Origin: Odiellus spinosus | Taxonomy: Eukaryota > Arthropoda > Arachnida > Opiliones > Phalangiidae | NCBI GenBank assembly: GCA_963920705.1 | Contig: OY987226.1 | Location: forward strand, 3,536,501 to 3,600,500 | Length of the DNA: 64,000 nucleotides | Direction: 5' to 3' | In this document: piece after piece, positions 30,901-40,500 of the stretch | Layout of the letters: the number at the start of each line of letters is the position of its first letter | Position numbering within the stretch: the stretch's first letter is position 1 | Translations under genes and position numbers: made by a program | The notes under the pieces: model-generated | Told to the model about the DNA's origin: nothing | Seen by the model: only the letters and a program-made list of their open reading frames with translations | Databases searched by the model: none

Positions 30901-31991
30901 GATTGTATAAGCTAGGACGAGGAGACAAACTAGGCGGTAACCCCTCCCCTCGCGCTTCGAGACTCGACGCGTTTCCCATAGCAACGGGTGTAATACGTGG
31001 ATAGGTACGAGAGCGAGAGATAGAGTGAGGCGTGGGCGCGCCATCTATCGTGATACCCTAATGGCCGTAGCCCCTGAATCAGTTGGTTTATGAGTATGGC
31101 CATCTCAAATTTGTCAATAGGCCTTCATTTTTTTCAAACAAAGTTCCGCAATGTAATATAATTTTGATCAAAATGTCAGACGGTACCAACACTGGCCGGG
31201 TTTCCCGAATAACTAATACCATAAGTAACAAATACATCAAAGTTTGCCAGTAGTGACATCTCCCGCGCAATTTATGTTCTACACTGGCAACTTTATAATT
31301 TTTCTTTCGTTTAGGTATAATAAACGATTTTCTATCGTGGCCTGGATTTCAACCATTGGTCAGACTATCGTACATAGTTTATTTGGTTAATTCACCAGTC
31401 TACGTCACCTACTTGTATACGCAACATGGCGTGCATGACTCTACACACACTGCAATCGTAAGTTGGAATAGAAATTAGTTCATAATCATTTTTTTAATTA
31501 ATTTTATTAATATTAATTCTTATTTATAAATATATTTTCCACTTAAGGTTTTTAAATATTTGGGTTGTTTGATTATATCGCATATCATCGCTGTCTTTAT
31601 CAGAGTATTGTACGAATACCCTCTACTAAAAATCGAAGACGACGCCTTCAAATGGTTCGAACGTAGACAAGCCGCTAATGAGAAGGGACGAACTATGTCC
31701 GTAGATCTTCACAATGACATCGCGATAAACTCCGAAATGAGGAACGATGATGTCAAATTGAACAAAGTCATCTTCAACGGGGTACAATTCACGACAGAGA
31801 ATGATGTGGAAAATCAAACTCATGTAGACACTGAACTCAAAGTTGAAACCGAAAATGAGACGAGTCTAGAGGACAACCATAATGAAGTCATAAAGGAGTT
31901 AGAGAAAGTGTCGATTTATAATTCCAAAAACGAAAACAACGAACGTATTAATAACGAGATGAATGAAACTAACAAATTGAACTGTTCATAA
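18939..31991 (+). CDS. Gene C: NRF-6-like multi-pass acyltransferase, complete, two key His changed
   Basis: Exons: 18939-19248, 21136-21368, 21477-21591, 23960-24047, 24108-24208, 24628-24801, 25233-25326, 25556-25645, 28452-28617, 28798-28877, 28947-29069, 30329-30449, 30530-30716, 31315-31457, 31548-31991; 2469 nt, 822 aa, same phases as B, D and E. Signal peptide about 1-26. The NRF domain has GPCMGS, YQQC, GQYC, GVCLPSTC, RSCE and the LDAIGKPAGG motif. The acyltransferase-3 domain keeps SLDAINGIKF and WVVLCHSY (His near 330) but reads CEVPTWYLAAD where paralogues have C.GH.WY..VD, and YLVNSPV where they have YLIH or YLVH. The C-terminal tail is about 90 residues longer than in B, acidic and Asn-rich. 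The exon 6 acceptor is CAGCAG; the second AG keeps the family length. Introns 1, 3, 8 and 11 are swollen by minisatellites. The frame is intact, so this is probably a functional but altered paralogue. Confidence 0.92.
19446..20945 (+). repeat. 23-bp minisatellite, about 64 units (gene C intron 1)
   Basis: The unit reads GATGGGAGCTAAAATTCGAC followed by AAA. Three blocks follow each other: GGGAGCT units, then GGGAACT units, then 24-bp units with GATGCGAGCTAAAATTCGGC. A short burst of the third type also occurs near 20470-20520. The 24-bp block is open in several frames because its length is divisible by three; these frames are not genes. Confidence 0.95.
21766..22198 (+). repeat. 28-bp minisatellite (gene C intron 3)
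   Basis: About 15 units built on AACCCCCTAAAAACGTATTT plus AATTAATA. The last units are shorter (CCCCCTAAACGTATTTAATA). It starts about 175 bp after exon 3. Confidence 0.93.
22490..22519. mobile_element. Minimal TSD7-A remnant: perfect 30-bp palindrome with 7-bp duplication
   Basis: The half-site CAAGAAGGATCAGAT is followed directly by its exact reverse complement. This is only the two outer ends of TSD7-A. Both sides carry CCGCAAG (22483-22489 and 22520-22526), so it was inserted as, or later reduced to, just the termini. Confidence 0.88.
22591..22735 (+). repeat. Direct duplication of about 75 bp (gene C intron 3)
   Basis: Two neighbouring copies share AAATATTTCGGTATCCTTT, GACCAGAAAGTTGA and GAACATTAACAC, with small differences between them. 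Confidence 0.75.
22736..23959. other. Gene C intron 3 remainder, no gene seen
   Basis: A GC-richer island (about 22920-23500) contains an open frame on the minus strand (23109-23372) with no recognisable domain. The words TCCTGTTGAA (near 23525) and TTCAACAGGA (near 23876) may bound another inverted-repeat element, but this is weak. Confidence 0.4.
24220..24607 (+). mobile_element. FB-1 element, copy 2 plus a partial copy (gene C intron 5)
   Basis: A fragment beginning TAGCTACGTTCACACTTG is followed at 24302 by a fuller copy starting AGCTACGGTCACACTAGC and ending near CCTAATATGAACGGG. The interior (ATCGGTTGTTGAAACCGAAT) is as in the other copies. Confidence 0.68.
24826..24921 (-). mobile_element. 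TSD7-D fragment (gene C intron 6)
   Basis: Inverted internal piece of TSD7-D with ATATAGCCAAGCGCGGCCCG and GAGCCAGACAGGGGTGATGA. Both ends are lost. It follows closely after the exon 6 donor. Confidence 0.6.
24983..25141. mobile_element. FB-4 foldback element, copy 1 (gene C intron 6)
   Basis: The ends TCGAGGGGTCAGACACTC and GAGTGTCTGCTCCCTCGA are inverted repeats. Inside are repeats of GAGTTCGAACTC and GAGTTCAGCTT. The second copy is at 38465-38627. Confidence 0.7.
25358..25476 (+). mobile_element. TTAA-B element, 5' half only (gene C intron 7)
   Basis: Starts after TTAA (25354-25357) with AGGGAGAATGAAAGGCCG and follows the left arm of 52700-53177 through ATAATCAATTTCCAAAG, then stops. The right half is absent. 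Confidence 0.7.
25690..28412 (+). repeat. 172-bp satellite, about 16 copies (gene C intron 8)
   Basis: The period is 172 bp throughout. Landmarks per unit are TAGGCATAAACCGATTGCAC, GAGCCACTCGTTAAAGATTA and TTAAAATGGCCGTAACTTTT. Inner units are almost identical; the first and last units are more diverged, as expected for array edges. Two variants (AAATAGAGG and AAATCGAGG) alternate irregularly. A lone diverged unit is in intron 2 of gene B. Confidence 0.96.
29125..30195 (+). repeat. 23/24-bp minisatellite, about 45 units (gene C intron 11)
   Basis: The unit is ATTATTAACCCAGGGGG followed by AAAATAT. Units differ by four or five Gs and by ATATTATT or TTTATTATT, in blocks. Confidence 0.95.
30781..31118 (+). 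mobile_element. FB-3 element, copy 2 (gene C intron 13)
   Basis: Runs from TAGACGAATTCGAAATTG to ATCTCAAATTTGTCAA, with the landmark words of copy 1 (CTTTACGCGCCGATCTG, GGCGCGCCATCTATCGTGAT). Confidence 0.72.
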
Positions 31992-32020
31992 AGTTTATGA
32001 CGCGTAGGGTATATCTATAC

Positions 32021-32536
32021 ATAGACTAAGAAATGGTTTCACCCTGGACCCGCTTCCTACGTCATTAGTAACTGATATTGCTGCCGATAGAGGCGGTGGT
32101 GCGCTCTTCCTTCCAACCATCTCTACCGCTAACGCTCCCACGCGCAGCTCCGATAATTGGCCCGATGACCGCTAGAGGCGCCAGCGAACTGCCCCACCAA
32201 GATCCCTAACAGGGACGAAAATAAGAAAATTTTCTTATTGGACAAATGTCCAGTAATCCCCTTTAACAAATTCAAAGTTATCGGACATTTAAAACAATTA
32301 TCAGACATAGATTTCCAGTATTAATAAGTACTTTTTCTTATCGGACAAATGTCCAGTGACCACCTCCCAAAAATAAAAAAGGAATGGGACATTTGGAAAA
32401 TTTATCGGACAATGTCCAGTGACTTGGGCTTATTTCCGTCCCTATCCCTAATTATTTAAAAAATCTGGCAAACTACTGTGGAAGGCGGAGATAGCTGCGC
32501 GTCGCGTGTCCAGGGTGAAATCCTTTCTTAATCTAT
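32021..32536. mobile_element. Inverted-repeat element with CACCCTGGAC arms, host of a nested element
   Basis: The left arm ATAGACTAAGAAATGG then TTTCACCCTGGAC pairs with GTCCAGGGTGAAATCC then TTTCTTAATCTAT at the right. It lies 30 bp after the gene C stop, so it may be in the 3' UTR. A second element (32211-32443) interrupts it. Confidence 0.65.
32211..32443. mobile_element. Nested element, ends AGGGACGAAAATAAG
   Basis: About 233 bp bounded by AGGGACGAAAATAAG and CTTATTTCCGTCCCT. Inside are several GGACAAATGTCCAGT words on both strands. CCCTA flanks the element on both sides. Confidence 0.62.
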
Positions 32537-32693
32537 GATCTAAGATAAGCTAAATCAGCAGAAAAAAATCAATATAGAAATGTATATAGTTTTAGTACAT
32601 TTAAATATTGCAAAAACAAATGCTATGTGAAATTCGATGGATGAATGGTGTTATTTATCTTTATGTATTAAGATTGGTGTTCTTAATTGTTAA

Positions 32694-33030
32694 CAGAAGC
32701 CGATGAAACCCTCCTTTGAAGTCTATTACTCCCGGGTCTTGTCTACCCCTCTCTGTATGGGTTATTCTCAAAAGGCGCGTTTCGTACGCCTCCTAACGGT
32801 AGATGTTTTCGGAGCGGGAGCTCGTCGAGCGAATATCTCTAGCAGCCTTGGAGTTCGTCCAAAAAACGTCGTTGTTTGTGGAGAGAGAGAATTTCCAATT
32901 TTCCGTAGACAGGGGGGATGAAGTAGGACCCCTTCTAACTCGTAAAATTGGGAATTTTACCCATCCAGAGAGGAGCGCTATATGGATCATTGGAGTAGTA
33001 GACTTCAAAGGAGGGTTTCATCGGCTTCTG
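32694..33030 (+). mobile_element. TSD7-B element, copy 5 (between C and D)
   Basis: 337 bp, flanked by the exact 7-bp duplication TTGTTAA (32687-32693 and 33031-33037). It is an inverted partner of the copy at 33698-34034. Confidence 0.9.
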
Positions 33031-33037
33031 TTGTTAA

Positions 33038-33690
33038 TAATCCTAGACCCTAAGCCCTAGGGTATATTATTACAACTCCCGAATCAATTTGGGAGAGTCA
33101 TTTTTAAAATAAAATGCCCGATATAGTCAGTTTCAATCTTGGCCACCAAATTGCATGGTCAGATTTTTTTTCAAATGTCTATGTATTATATTATATTTTT
33201 AGTTTTATCATAACGCCATATACAGCATTTTTATAACTTTGGGTTGACGTACGCGTTCTTGAGAAACTTCAAAATAAAATTGTTCACAATGTATGTCATT
33301 TTTTTTTACGATAAAGGCCTATGACGTAGTTTATTTTTTAAACGTAATTAACTATAATTTTCGTACGAAAGGTAATTAAGTATTTTCACGAAAAAAAACC
33401 GCGCGAAAGTGACCTTATCACGTATCAGAACGGACGAGAATCAACTGTAGGTTCTACAACAGCGAAATCACGCGACTATAGTGATGGCGTAATATCACAG
33501 GGAATTTTTATTTTAATAATTTTTAAAATAACGATTATAAAATAAGTATTTTTACTGTCCATGAAAATTATTTTACGACATATGTATATATATATTTTGA
33601 ATCGTTTTTTAACGATCTTTCCGAAAATGCTACCCAATTTTCATTTAGAGTTCATGAAATTCCGTGACAGCATCACTTTAATAAAACAAA
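33038..33690. other. Intergenic C-D, nothing recognised
   Basis: AT-rich. Around 33400-33445, the words TTATCACG and GAGAATCAACTGTAGG recur (inverted) near 53740-53790, a weak sign of another dispersed repeat. Confidence 0.4.
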
Positions 33691-33697
33691 CTAGAAG

Positions 33698-34034
33698 CAG
33701 AAGCCGATGAAACCCTCCTTTGAAGTCTACTATTCCAATGTTCGATATAGCGCTCCTCTCTGTATGGGTAAAATTCCCAATTTTACGAGTTAGAAGGGGT
33801 CCTACTTCATCCCCCCTGTCTACGGAAAATTGGAAATTCTCTCTCTCCACAAACGACGACGTTTTTTGGACGAACTCCGAGGCTGCTAGAGATATTCGCT
33901 CGACGAGCTCCCGCTCCGAAAACATCTACCGTTAGGAGGCGTACGGATCGCGCCTTTTGAGAATAACCCATACAGAGAGGGGTAGACAAGACCCGGGAAT
34001 AATAGACTTCAAAGGAGGGTTTCATCGGCTTCTG
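33698..34034 (-). mobile_element. TSD7-B element, copy 6 (between C and D)
   Basis: 337 bp, reversed relative to copy 5, flanked by the exact 7-bp duplication CTAGAAG (33691-33697 and 34035-34041). Confidence 0.9.
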
Positions 34035-34559
34035 CTAGAAGCGAATCTTGAAAAATTACATAATGTTTGAGGTCAAGAACAAAAAAAGGAAAAAACACTT
34101 ATTCGCGTATTGCTCGTAAGAGTGGAATATTTTAATGAAACCGGATTGGCGGATTTCGTATTGTAATTACGAACACTGTACCACCTTGGTTTAGTTAGGG
34201 ATAAGGAAATTAGTTTTCTGACAAATTCTGGTATTATATACTAAATAAACCTCTCATCCAAATGCTTTACCAAAAATTCAATAAACATTTGTTTTTATTT
34301 ATTTATTTATCAAGGTTTTTTCCTGATTTGTTGGAATTTAATTTGCATTTATCAATTCTAAAAATTCAGGGTAGTAGTAATCATTTTTTTTTTATGCCGT
34401 GAATAAATTACATTAATATTCTGGTTTTTAAATGGAGTGTGAAGAGGAGAAATGCTTTTTTACGAGTTAGGCGACGTTACGATTTATTTTCGCGGCAGCG
34501 AAGTTAAGGCCAAAGACAAGTTGCAAAAAGCTTACACTCCATGATGACTCTTGCTCTCC

Positions 34560-35426
34560 CTTTATTATACCTAATGCATGATTTTACGTTTGGATGTCCC
34601 TTTTATTGTCCCTAATTCATTATTTTATTTCTGGCTCTTCCTTAATGTCCCTAAATCCGTGATTTTACGTCTGGTTATCCCTTTATTATACCTAATCCAT
34701 GATTTTACGTCTGGCTCTCCCTTTATTATCCCTAATCCAGGATTTTACGTCTGGCTCTCCTTTAATTAGCCCTAATCCAAGATTTTACCTCTGGCTCTCC
34801 CTTTATTATCCCTAATCCATGATTTTACGACTGGCTCTCCTTTAATTATCTCTAATCCATGATTTTACGTCTAACTCTCCGTTTATAATCCCTAATCCAT
34901 GGTTTTATGTCTGGATTTCACTTTATTATCCCTAATCCGTGATTTTACATCTGAATTTTCCTTTAATTATCTCTAATCCATGATTTTACGTCTGGCTCTC
35001 CCTTTATTATCTCTAATCCATGATTTTACGTCTGGTTATCCCTTTATTATCCCCAATACACGATTTTACGTCTGGCTCTCCCTTTATTATCCCTAATCCA
35101 AGATTTTACGTCTGGATTTCACTTTATTATCCCTAATCCACGATTTTACGTCTGGCTCTCCCTTTATTATCTCTAATCCATGATTTTACGTCTGGCTCTC
35201 CCTTTATTATCTCTAATCCACGATTTTACGTCTGGCTCTCCCTTTATTATCCCTAATCCACGATTATACGTCTGGCTCTCCCTTTATTATCCCTAATCCA
35301 TGATTTTACGTCTGGCTCTCCCTTTATTATCCCCAATTCATGATTTTACCTCTGGCTCTCCCTTTATTATCCCTAATCCAAGATTTTGCGTCTGGCTCTC
35401 CCTTTATTATCCCTAATTCATGATTT
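34560..35426 (+). repeat. 40-bp minisatellite, about 22 units (between C and D)
   Basis: The unit contains GATTTTACGTCTGGCTCTCC and TTTATTATCCCTAATCCAT. Units vary much more than those in the gene C arrays, so this is an older or slower array. Confidence 0.93.
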
Positions 35427-36085
35427 TTAAAAAGAGATACTAAAATTAAGTTTTTGCTAAAAAAAAAAAAATTGTAAATTTATATTTAAGGTTGTAGATT
35501 CATTTTAAAGTGAGGATGTCACGAATTTTTCGCGAAATTCAAATAGAAATTGAGTAGCATTTTCGGAAAGATCGTTAAAAAAGATTAAGAATAGAAAAAA
35601 ATATTTTATAATCGTAATTTTTTGAAATTTAATCGTCTTAGAAGCGTAATTTACATATCTTATTAAAAATATTTAAATCATTCGCGATATTTAACTATAA
35701 AACGAATGTTCTTTGAAATGCAATTATATTTCCTAATTACGATATCGTTTTTTTAATAATACACGTAGAATAAGGAAATGTTCCTAATAAAACCTATTCA
35801 AATATCACAATTCTCATTTGGAAAAGAGCCAATAGGAAAATATTTTAATGAGAAACGTAATTGCTTCGTAACTTTTATGGTAAAATAGTCGGTTATTTGC
35901 GTAAATTTTGATTTTAGCGAGTGTAAATTTTAAGCCCGGTAGCGAGGGCACTATGGTCTAAAAGGTGCCCTTTTTATTTAGTTTTGGGTTTGATTTAAGA
36001 ATTTTTCAAATATATCAAGTTGGAAAATACGTATGATGAGGCCAATGACCACTAATTTTGACACAACTTCATTTGAAAGGGTTAG
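35427..36085. other. Intergenic C-D, nothing recognised
   Basis: AT-rich sequence with poly-A tracts. No exon or element ends could be assigned. Confidence 0.4.
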
Positions 36086-36242
36086 TTTCATCTATCGGTT
36101 GTTGAAACCGAATCGATACGAAACTGGTTCCCGAAGCAGTTTCGCAAAATCGAATCAAATCGATTTGAGAAGACGGTTTCCACGTTCAAATGACTCTAGG
36201 GAAACGTTCTGAAACTGTTTAGACCTAGTATGCCCGCGGCTA
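36086..36242 (+). mobile_element. FB-1 element, right half only
   Basis: Begins within the family at TTTCATCTATCGGTTGTTGA and ends CCTAGTATGCCCGCGGCTAA. The left half is missing. Confidence 0.6.
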
Positions 36243-36268
36243 ACGTGGTTCGTTTTGGTTCTTTGCGC

Positions 36269-36549
36269 CAAGGAGGATCAGAGAAGGAGAGGAAATGTGG
36301 GGACGGCGCGGTTCCTACTGCGTCGGCCTAAACTTCCACTCTGGGAGAACGGGGGTAGAGACGTTTCGTGGTAAATTGTTGTCACGTGGGTAAAACGAAT
36401 CCTTTATGAGACGCGCTAGCTAGCGACCACGTGACAACAGTTTACCTCGAGAATTTCCTAACCCCCCTTTACACCCGAGTGGGAGGTTGGCTCTTCTCTC
36501 TCTAACTCAACGCAGCCCCACATTTCCTCTCCTTCTCTGATCCTCCTTG
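36269..36549 (+). mobile_element. TSD7-A element, copy 4 (between C and D)
   Basis: 281 bp, CAAGGAGGATCAGAG to CTCTGATCCTCCTTG, flanked by the exact 7-bp duplication TTTGCGC (36262-36268 and 36550-36556). Confidence 0.9.
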
Positions 36550-36886
36550 TTTGCGCAACACTACGAAACAGTATACCAGATTTCCACTTTGCAAAATGTT
36601 TTCGGGTTTTTCGAAGAATTTAGAGAAAAAACCAAAACTTTTTTTTTTAACGAGATTCGCGTTTTGACGTCGAAGGTTCAATTTCGTTTATCGCGTTTTT
36701 AATCCGCCAATTTTATTCCCTAGCCAATCACGAATCATCTTAATGAATAGCCAGAGGACAATTTTGGCAAGGACAACATTTCAATTAATGATTATAATCA
36801 ATATTTTAAAATGAATAGATAATGAGAATAAATATATTTTGTTTAGACAACTACAATTTAGCTTTACGCTGTCAATTAAGTCTTGC

Positions 36887-37120
36887 AAGGAGATCCAGGC
36901 TTAACAGCGAGTGATTTTTTTATCAATTCTTCATCGTTTAAAAAAACTAAAACGTACCATCAAAATAGGCTTAGCTGGATTCATATGGAGATCACCTGAA
37001 CTCCCCATATAAGGACCATCGATGAATGCCATTGGTCGGTAGTCATTATATCAGAAGTTGATGATATCTCCATGAATCCAACTAAGCCTATTTTGTTGTA
37101 AGGTTGCATTCTCCTTTCAA
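36887..37120 (+). mobile_element. Decayed TTAA-A element
   Basis: Keeps AGCGAGTGATTTTTTTATC, AATAGGCTTAGCTGGATTCA, its complement TGAATCCAACTAAGCC, and the right end GGTTGCATTCTCC. TTAA flanks are lost and the interior is shortened. Confidence 0.6.
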
Positions 37121-37330
37121 TAAATTTCGTCCCTAGCACCCTGGAAAATCCAGAGATAACAATTTTAAATTAATTAATAGTCTAGTTTAAATCTTTGCAT
37201 CGTCAAGAGAGGGGGTAGAAATCAAAGGGGGGTTGAGAAATTTTATTCCACTCTGTCTTCAGAGACAAAGCTGGAGGGTTTATGATTCTAAAAACCATTT
37301 AAATACGAAACTACACCCATTTCGGGTAAT

Positions 37331-37354
37331 ATTTTCCCTGTAATTATTTGTAAA
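37331..37354 (+). promoter_or_regulatory. Possible upstream block of gene D
   Basis: ATTTTCCCTGTAATTATTTG then TAAATA resembles the sequence around the gene C block (TTTCCTGTAAAATTATTTAC then AAATA). It is 240 bases before the D start codon, so either the 5' UTR is longer or the match is chance. Confidence 0.25.
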
Positions 37355-37595
37355 TATTCGAGAAAAAGAACTAACGACAACAACAACAATAAATTGGCAT
37401 TGTCAGATACGGAAATTCGGATTTTAAAGTTTATTCTATGGCTATATATCTACGCTGTTCGTTATTTAGCTTTCTATTCGCTGCAATTTAAAGTTATAAT
37501 TGGTTATAATATCTTTTATGTCTTGATAAAACTAGCTGGTTTAATAAAGCGAGAGGTCATATCTTATCAATCCGCGGATTAGGACGGTAAACCCA

Positions 37596-40500
37596 ATGGG
37601 TTCAACGATGATATTCGCCGGGAGTATCGTCTTAGTCATCGTTACTTTGGGAATTAGACAATCGGAATCCATTCGAATTAACGATTTGAAAGAACCAATT
37701 GTGGAGAAAAGTGAAGAAGATGCGTTTGAAAAATTGCTTAAAATTGAGCAAGAAGTAAAAGCGGGGATCGAATCTCTAATTAAGCAATTTTTGCCAACCG
37801 TGTTGAAGATGAGTTCCGAGTTTGAATTAAGCGGAGAATGTATGGGATCCATGTTGAAAGTAATCTCGGGTCTGAGAGATATGAAGACGTGGGCATTTGA
37901 AAGTAAGTCAAAATTTATTTATATCAGAAGCCGATGAAACCTTCCTTTGAAGTCTATTACTCCCGGGTCTTGTCTACCCCTCTCTGTATGGGTTATTCTC
38001 AAAAGGCGCGATTCGTACGCCTCCTAACGGTAGATGTTTTCGGAGCGGGAGTTCGTCGAGCGAATATCTCTAGCAGCCTCGGAGTTCGTCAAAAAACGTC
38101 GTCGTTTGTGGAGAGAGAGAATTTCCAATTTTCCGTAGACAGGGAGGATGAAGTAGGACCCCTTCTAACTCGTAAAATTGGGAATTTTACCCATACAGGA
38201 ACATTGGAGTAGTAGACTTCAAAGGAGGGTTTCATCGGCTTCTGTTTATATTTTTTTATCTCCGGACAAAAGGAGTTGACGTAATTGGAAAATAAGAGCC
38301 TTGAACGGTATAGATCCAATTGATCGACTTTGAAATTTATGGACAAATGGTCCAATTGATCAGCTTTCAAATGATCGATACATGGTTTTTGTACAATTGA
38401 CAAATTTTCGCCCTTTATCCCTGATCAATTTTGAGTTTTTATTAAATAGCAACATATGAATAACGCGAGGGGTCATCACTCTTGAATTCGCTGTACACCT
38501 GAGTTCACTGAGTTCATCTTTGATAGTGCATTGAGTTCGAACTCTTACGAACTCTGAGTTCAGCTTTGATAGTGCGAAGAGGTCAAAAATTTTGTATACC
38601 TGAGTTCGCGAGTGTCTGCCCCCTCGCAATAACGAAACAAATTACTTTATTATTTGTCGATGTGCGAACTAGTTGACCAAAATAAATCCCTGACTTATCC
38701 CCGACTTCCTAGGACTTATTTATTTTTTGATTTATCCTCGACTTCCTAGGAATTATTTTTATTTTTGATTTATCCTTGACTTTTTAGGAATTATTTAAAA
38801 TCCCTGACTTATCCCTGAGGTCATAGAAATTATTTAAAATCCCTGACTTATCCCCGAATTCCTAGGAATTATTTAAAATCCCTGACTTATCCGGAGTTCC
38901 TAGGAATTATTTAAAATCCCTGACTTATCCGGAGTTCCTAGGAATTATTTAAAATCCCTGACTTATCCCCGAGTTCCTAGGAATTATTTAAAATCCCTGA
39001 CTTATCCCCGAGTTCCTAGGAATTATTTAAAATCCCTGACTTATCCCCGAGTTCCTAGGAATTATTTAAAATCCCTGACTTATCCCCGAGTTCCTAGGAA
39101 TTATTTTAAATCCCTGACTTATCCCCGAGTTCCTAGGAATTATTTTAAATCCCCGACTTATCCCCGAGATTCTAGGAATTATTTAAAATCCCTGACTTAT
39201 CCCCGAGTTTCTAGGAATTATTTTAAATCCCTGACTTATCCCCGAGTTCCTAGGAATTATTTAAAATCCCTGACTTATCCGGAGTTCCTAGGAATTATTT
39301 AAAATCCCTGACTTATCCGGAGTTCCTAGGAATTATTTAAAATCCCTGACTTATCCCCGAGTTCCTAGGAATTATTATAAATCCCTGACTTATCCCCGAG
39401 TTTCTAGGAATTATTTAAAATCCCTGACTTATCCCCGAGTTTCTAGGAATTATTTAAAATCCCTGACTTATCCCAGAGTTTCTAGGAATTATTTAAAATC
39501 CCTGACTTATCCCCGAGTTCCTAGGAATTATTTTAAATCCCCGACTTATCCCCGAGATTCTAGGAATTATTTAAAATCCCTGACTTATCCCCGAGTTTCT
39601 ATGAATTATTTTAAATCCCTGACTTATCCCCGAGTTCCTAGGAATTATTTAAAATCCCTGACTTATCCCCGAGTTTCTAGGAATTATTTAAAATCCCTGA
39701 CTTATCCCCGAGTTCCTAGGAATTATTTAAAATCCCTGACTTATCCCCGAGTTCCTAGGAATTATTTAAAATCCCTGACTTATCCCCGAGTTACTAGGAA
39801 TTATTTAAAATCCCCTAGGTCCTAGAAATGATTTTAAATTCCTGACTTATCCAAGTTATCCAAGATCCGTACGAACACTGTTTAACCACGAGAATTTTGC
39901 CAACTGTTCTTTAAAACGTATGTAAAACCTTTGGCAGTGGTAGATAGTACCGGAATACCTGTAGGAGGCTTGCTCTCGGGCAAGTTGGCGGCATTTGGAT
40001 CGTACCAACAATGCATGCGAGTGATGGTACCCCAAGAAAGCTACGATAAGAAGATTCCAGTAACGGGTCAATATTGCCTACTTGACATCAGACCACCGCT
40101 ACCGCCAAAACCGGGGAGGGTAGAGGTCTTTAAATCAGTTTTTCACCGTATAAACGCCACTTTCAAAACAGAAGTATAACCAATTTTTTTTTTTTTTACA
40201 ATTAATATAAGCATAGAGCTCGGAATTCGTATAATTTTTATTAATTGGATAAAATCTAAATTCTGACGTATATTATCCGTTTGATTAAAAATAGACTATT
40301 TTTCATTCGAGTTAACTTATTCAAAGATAAATAAGTAAAAAATATAATCCATATCCGTTTTTATCCAAAAATGGCCTTATCTTAGAATATTATCCGCGTT
40401 ATACGTTCGGATAAAAATTTAATTCAAAATTTATTTTCCTGAAAAATAACGAATAAAAAGATGATTTAAAATCTTAGTTTCGTTATTTTATTTATGTTCT

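Noticed and set aside
37394..37582. 62-residue open frame before gene D
   Set aside because: It has some hydrophobic stretch but starts at a non-ATG codon, has no paralogue upstream of the other genes and no splice link to exon 1. It could be 5' UTR.
38690..39850. Regular repeats resembling a CRISPR array
   Set aside because: The units are contiguous tandem repeats with no unique spacers, in an animal intron. The same applies to the other minisatellites.
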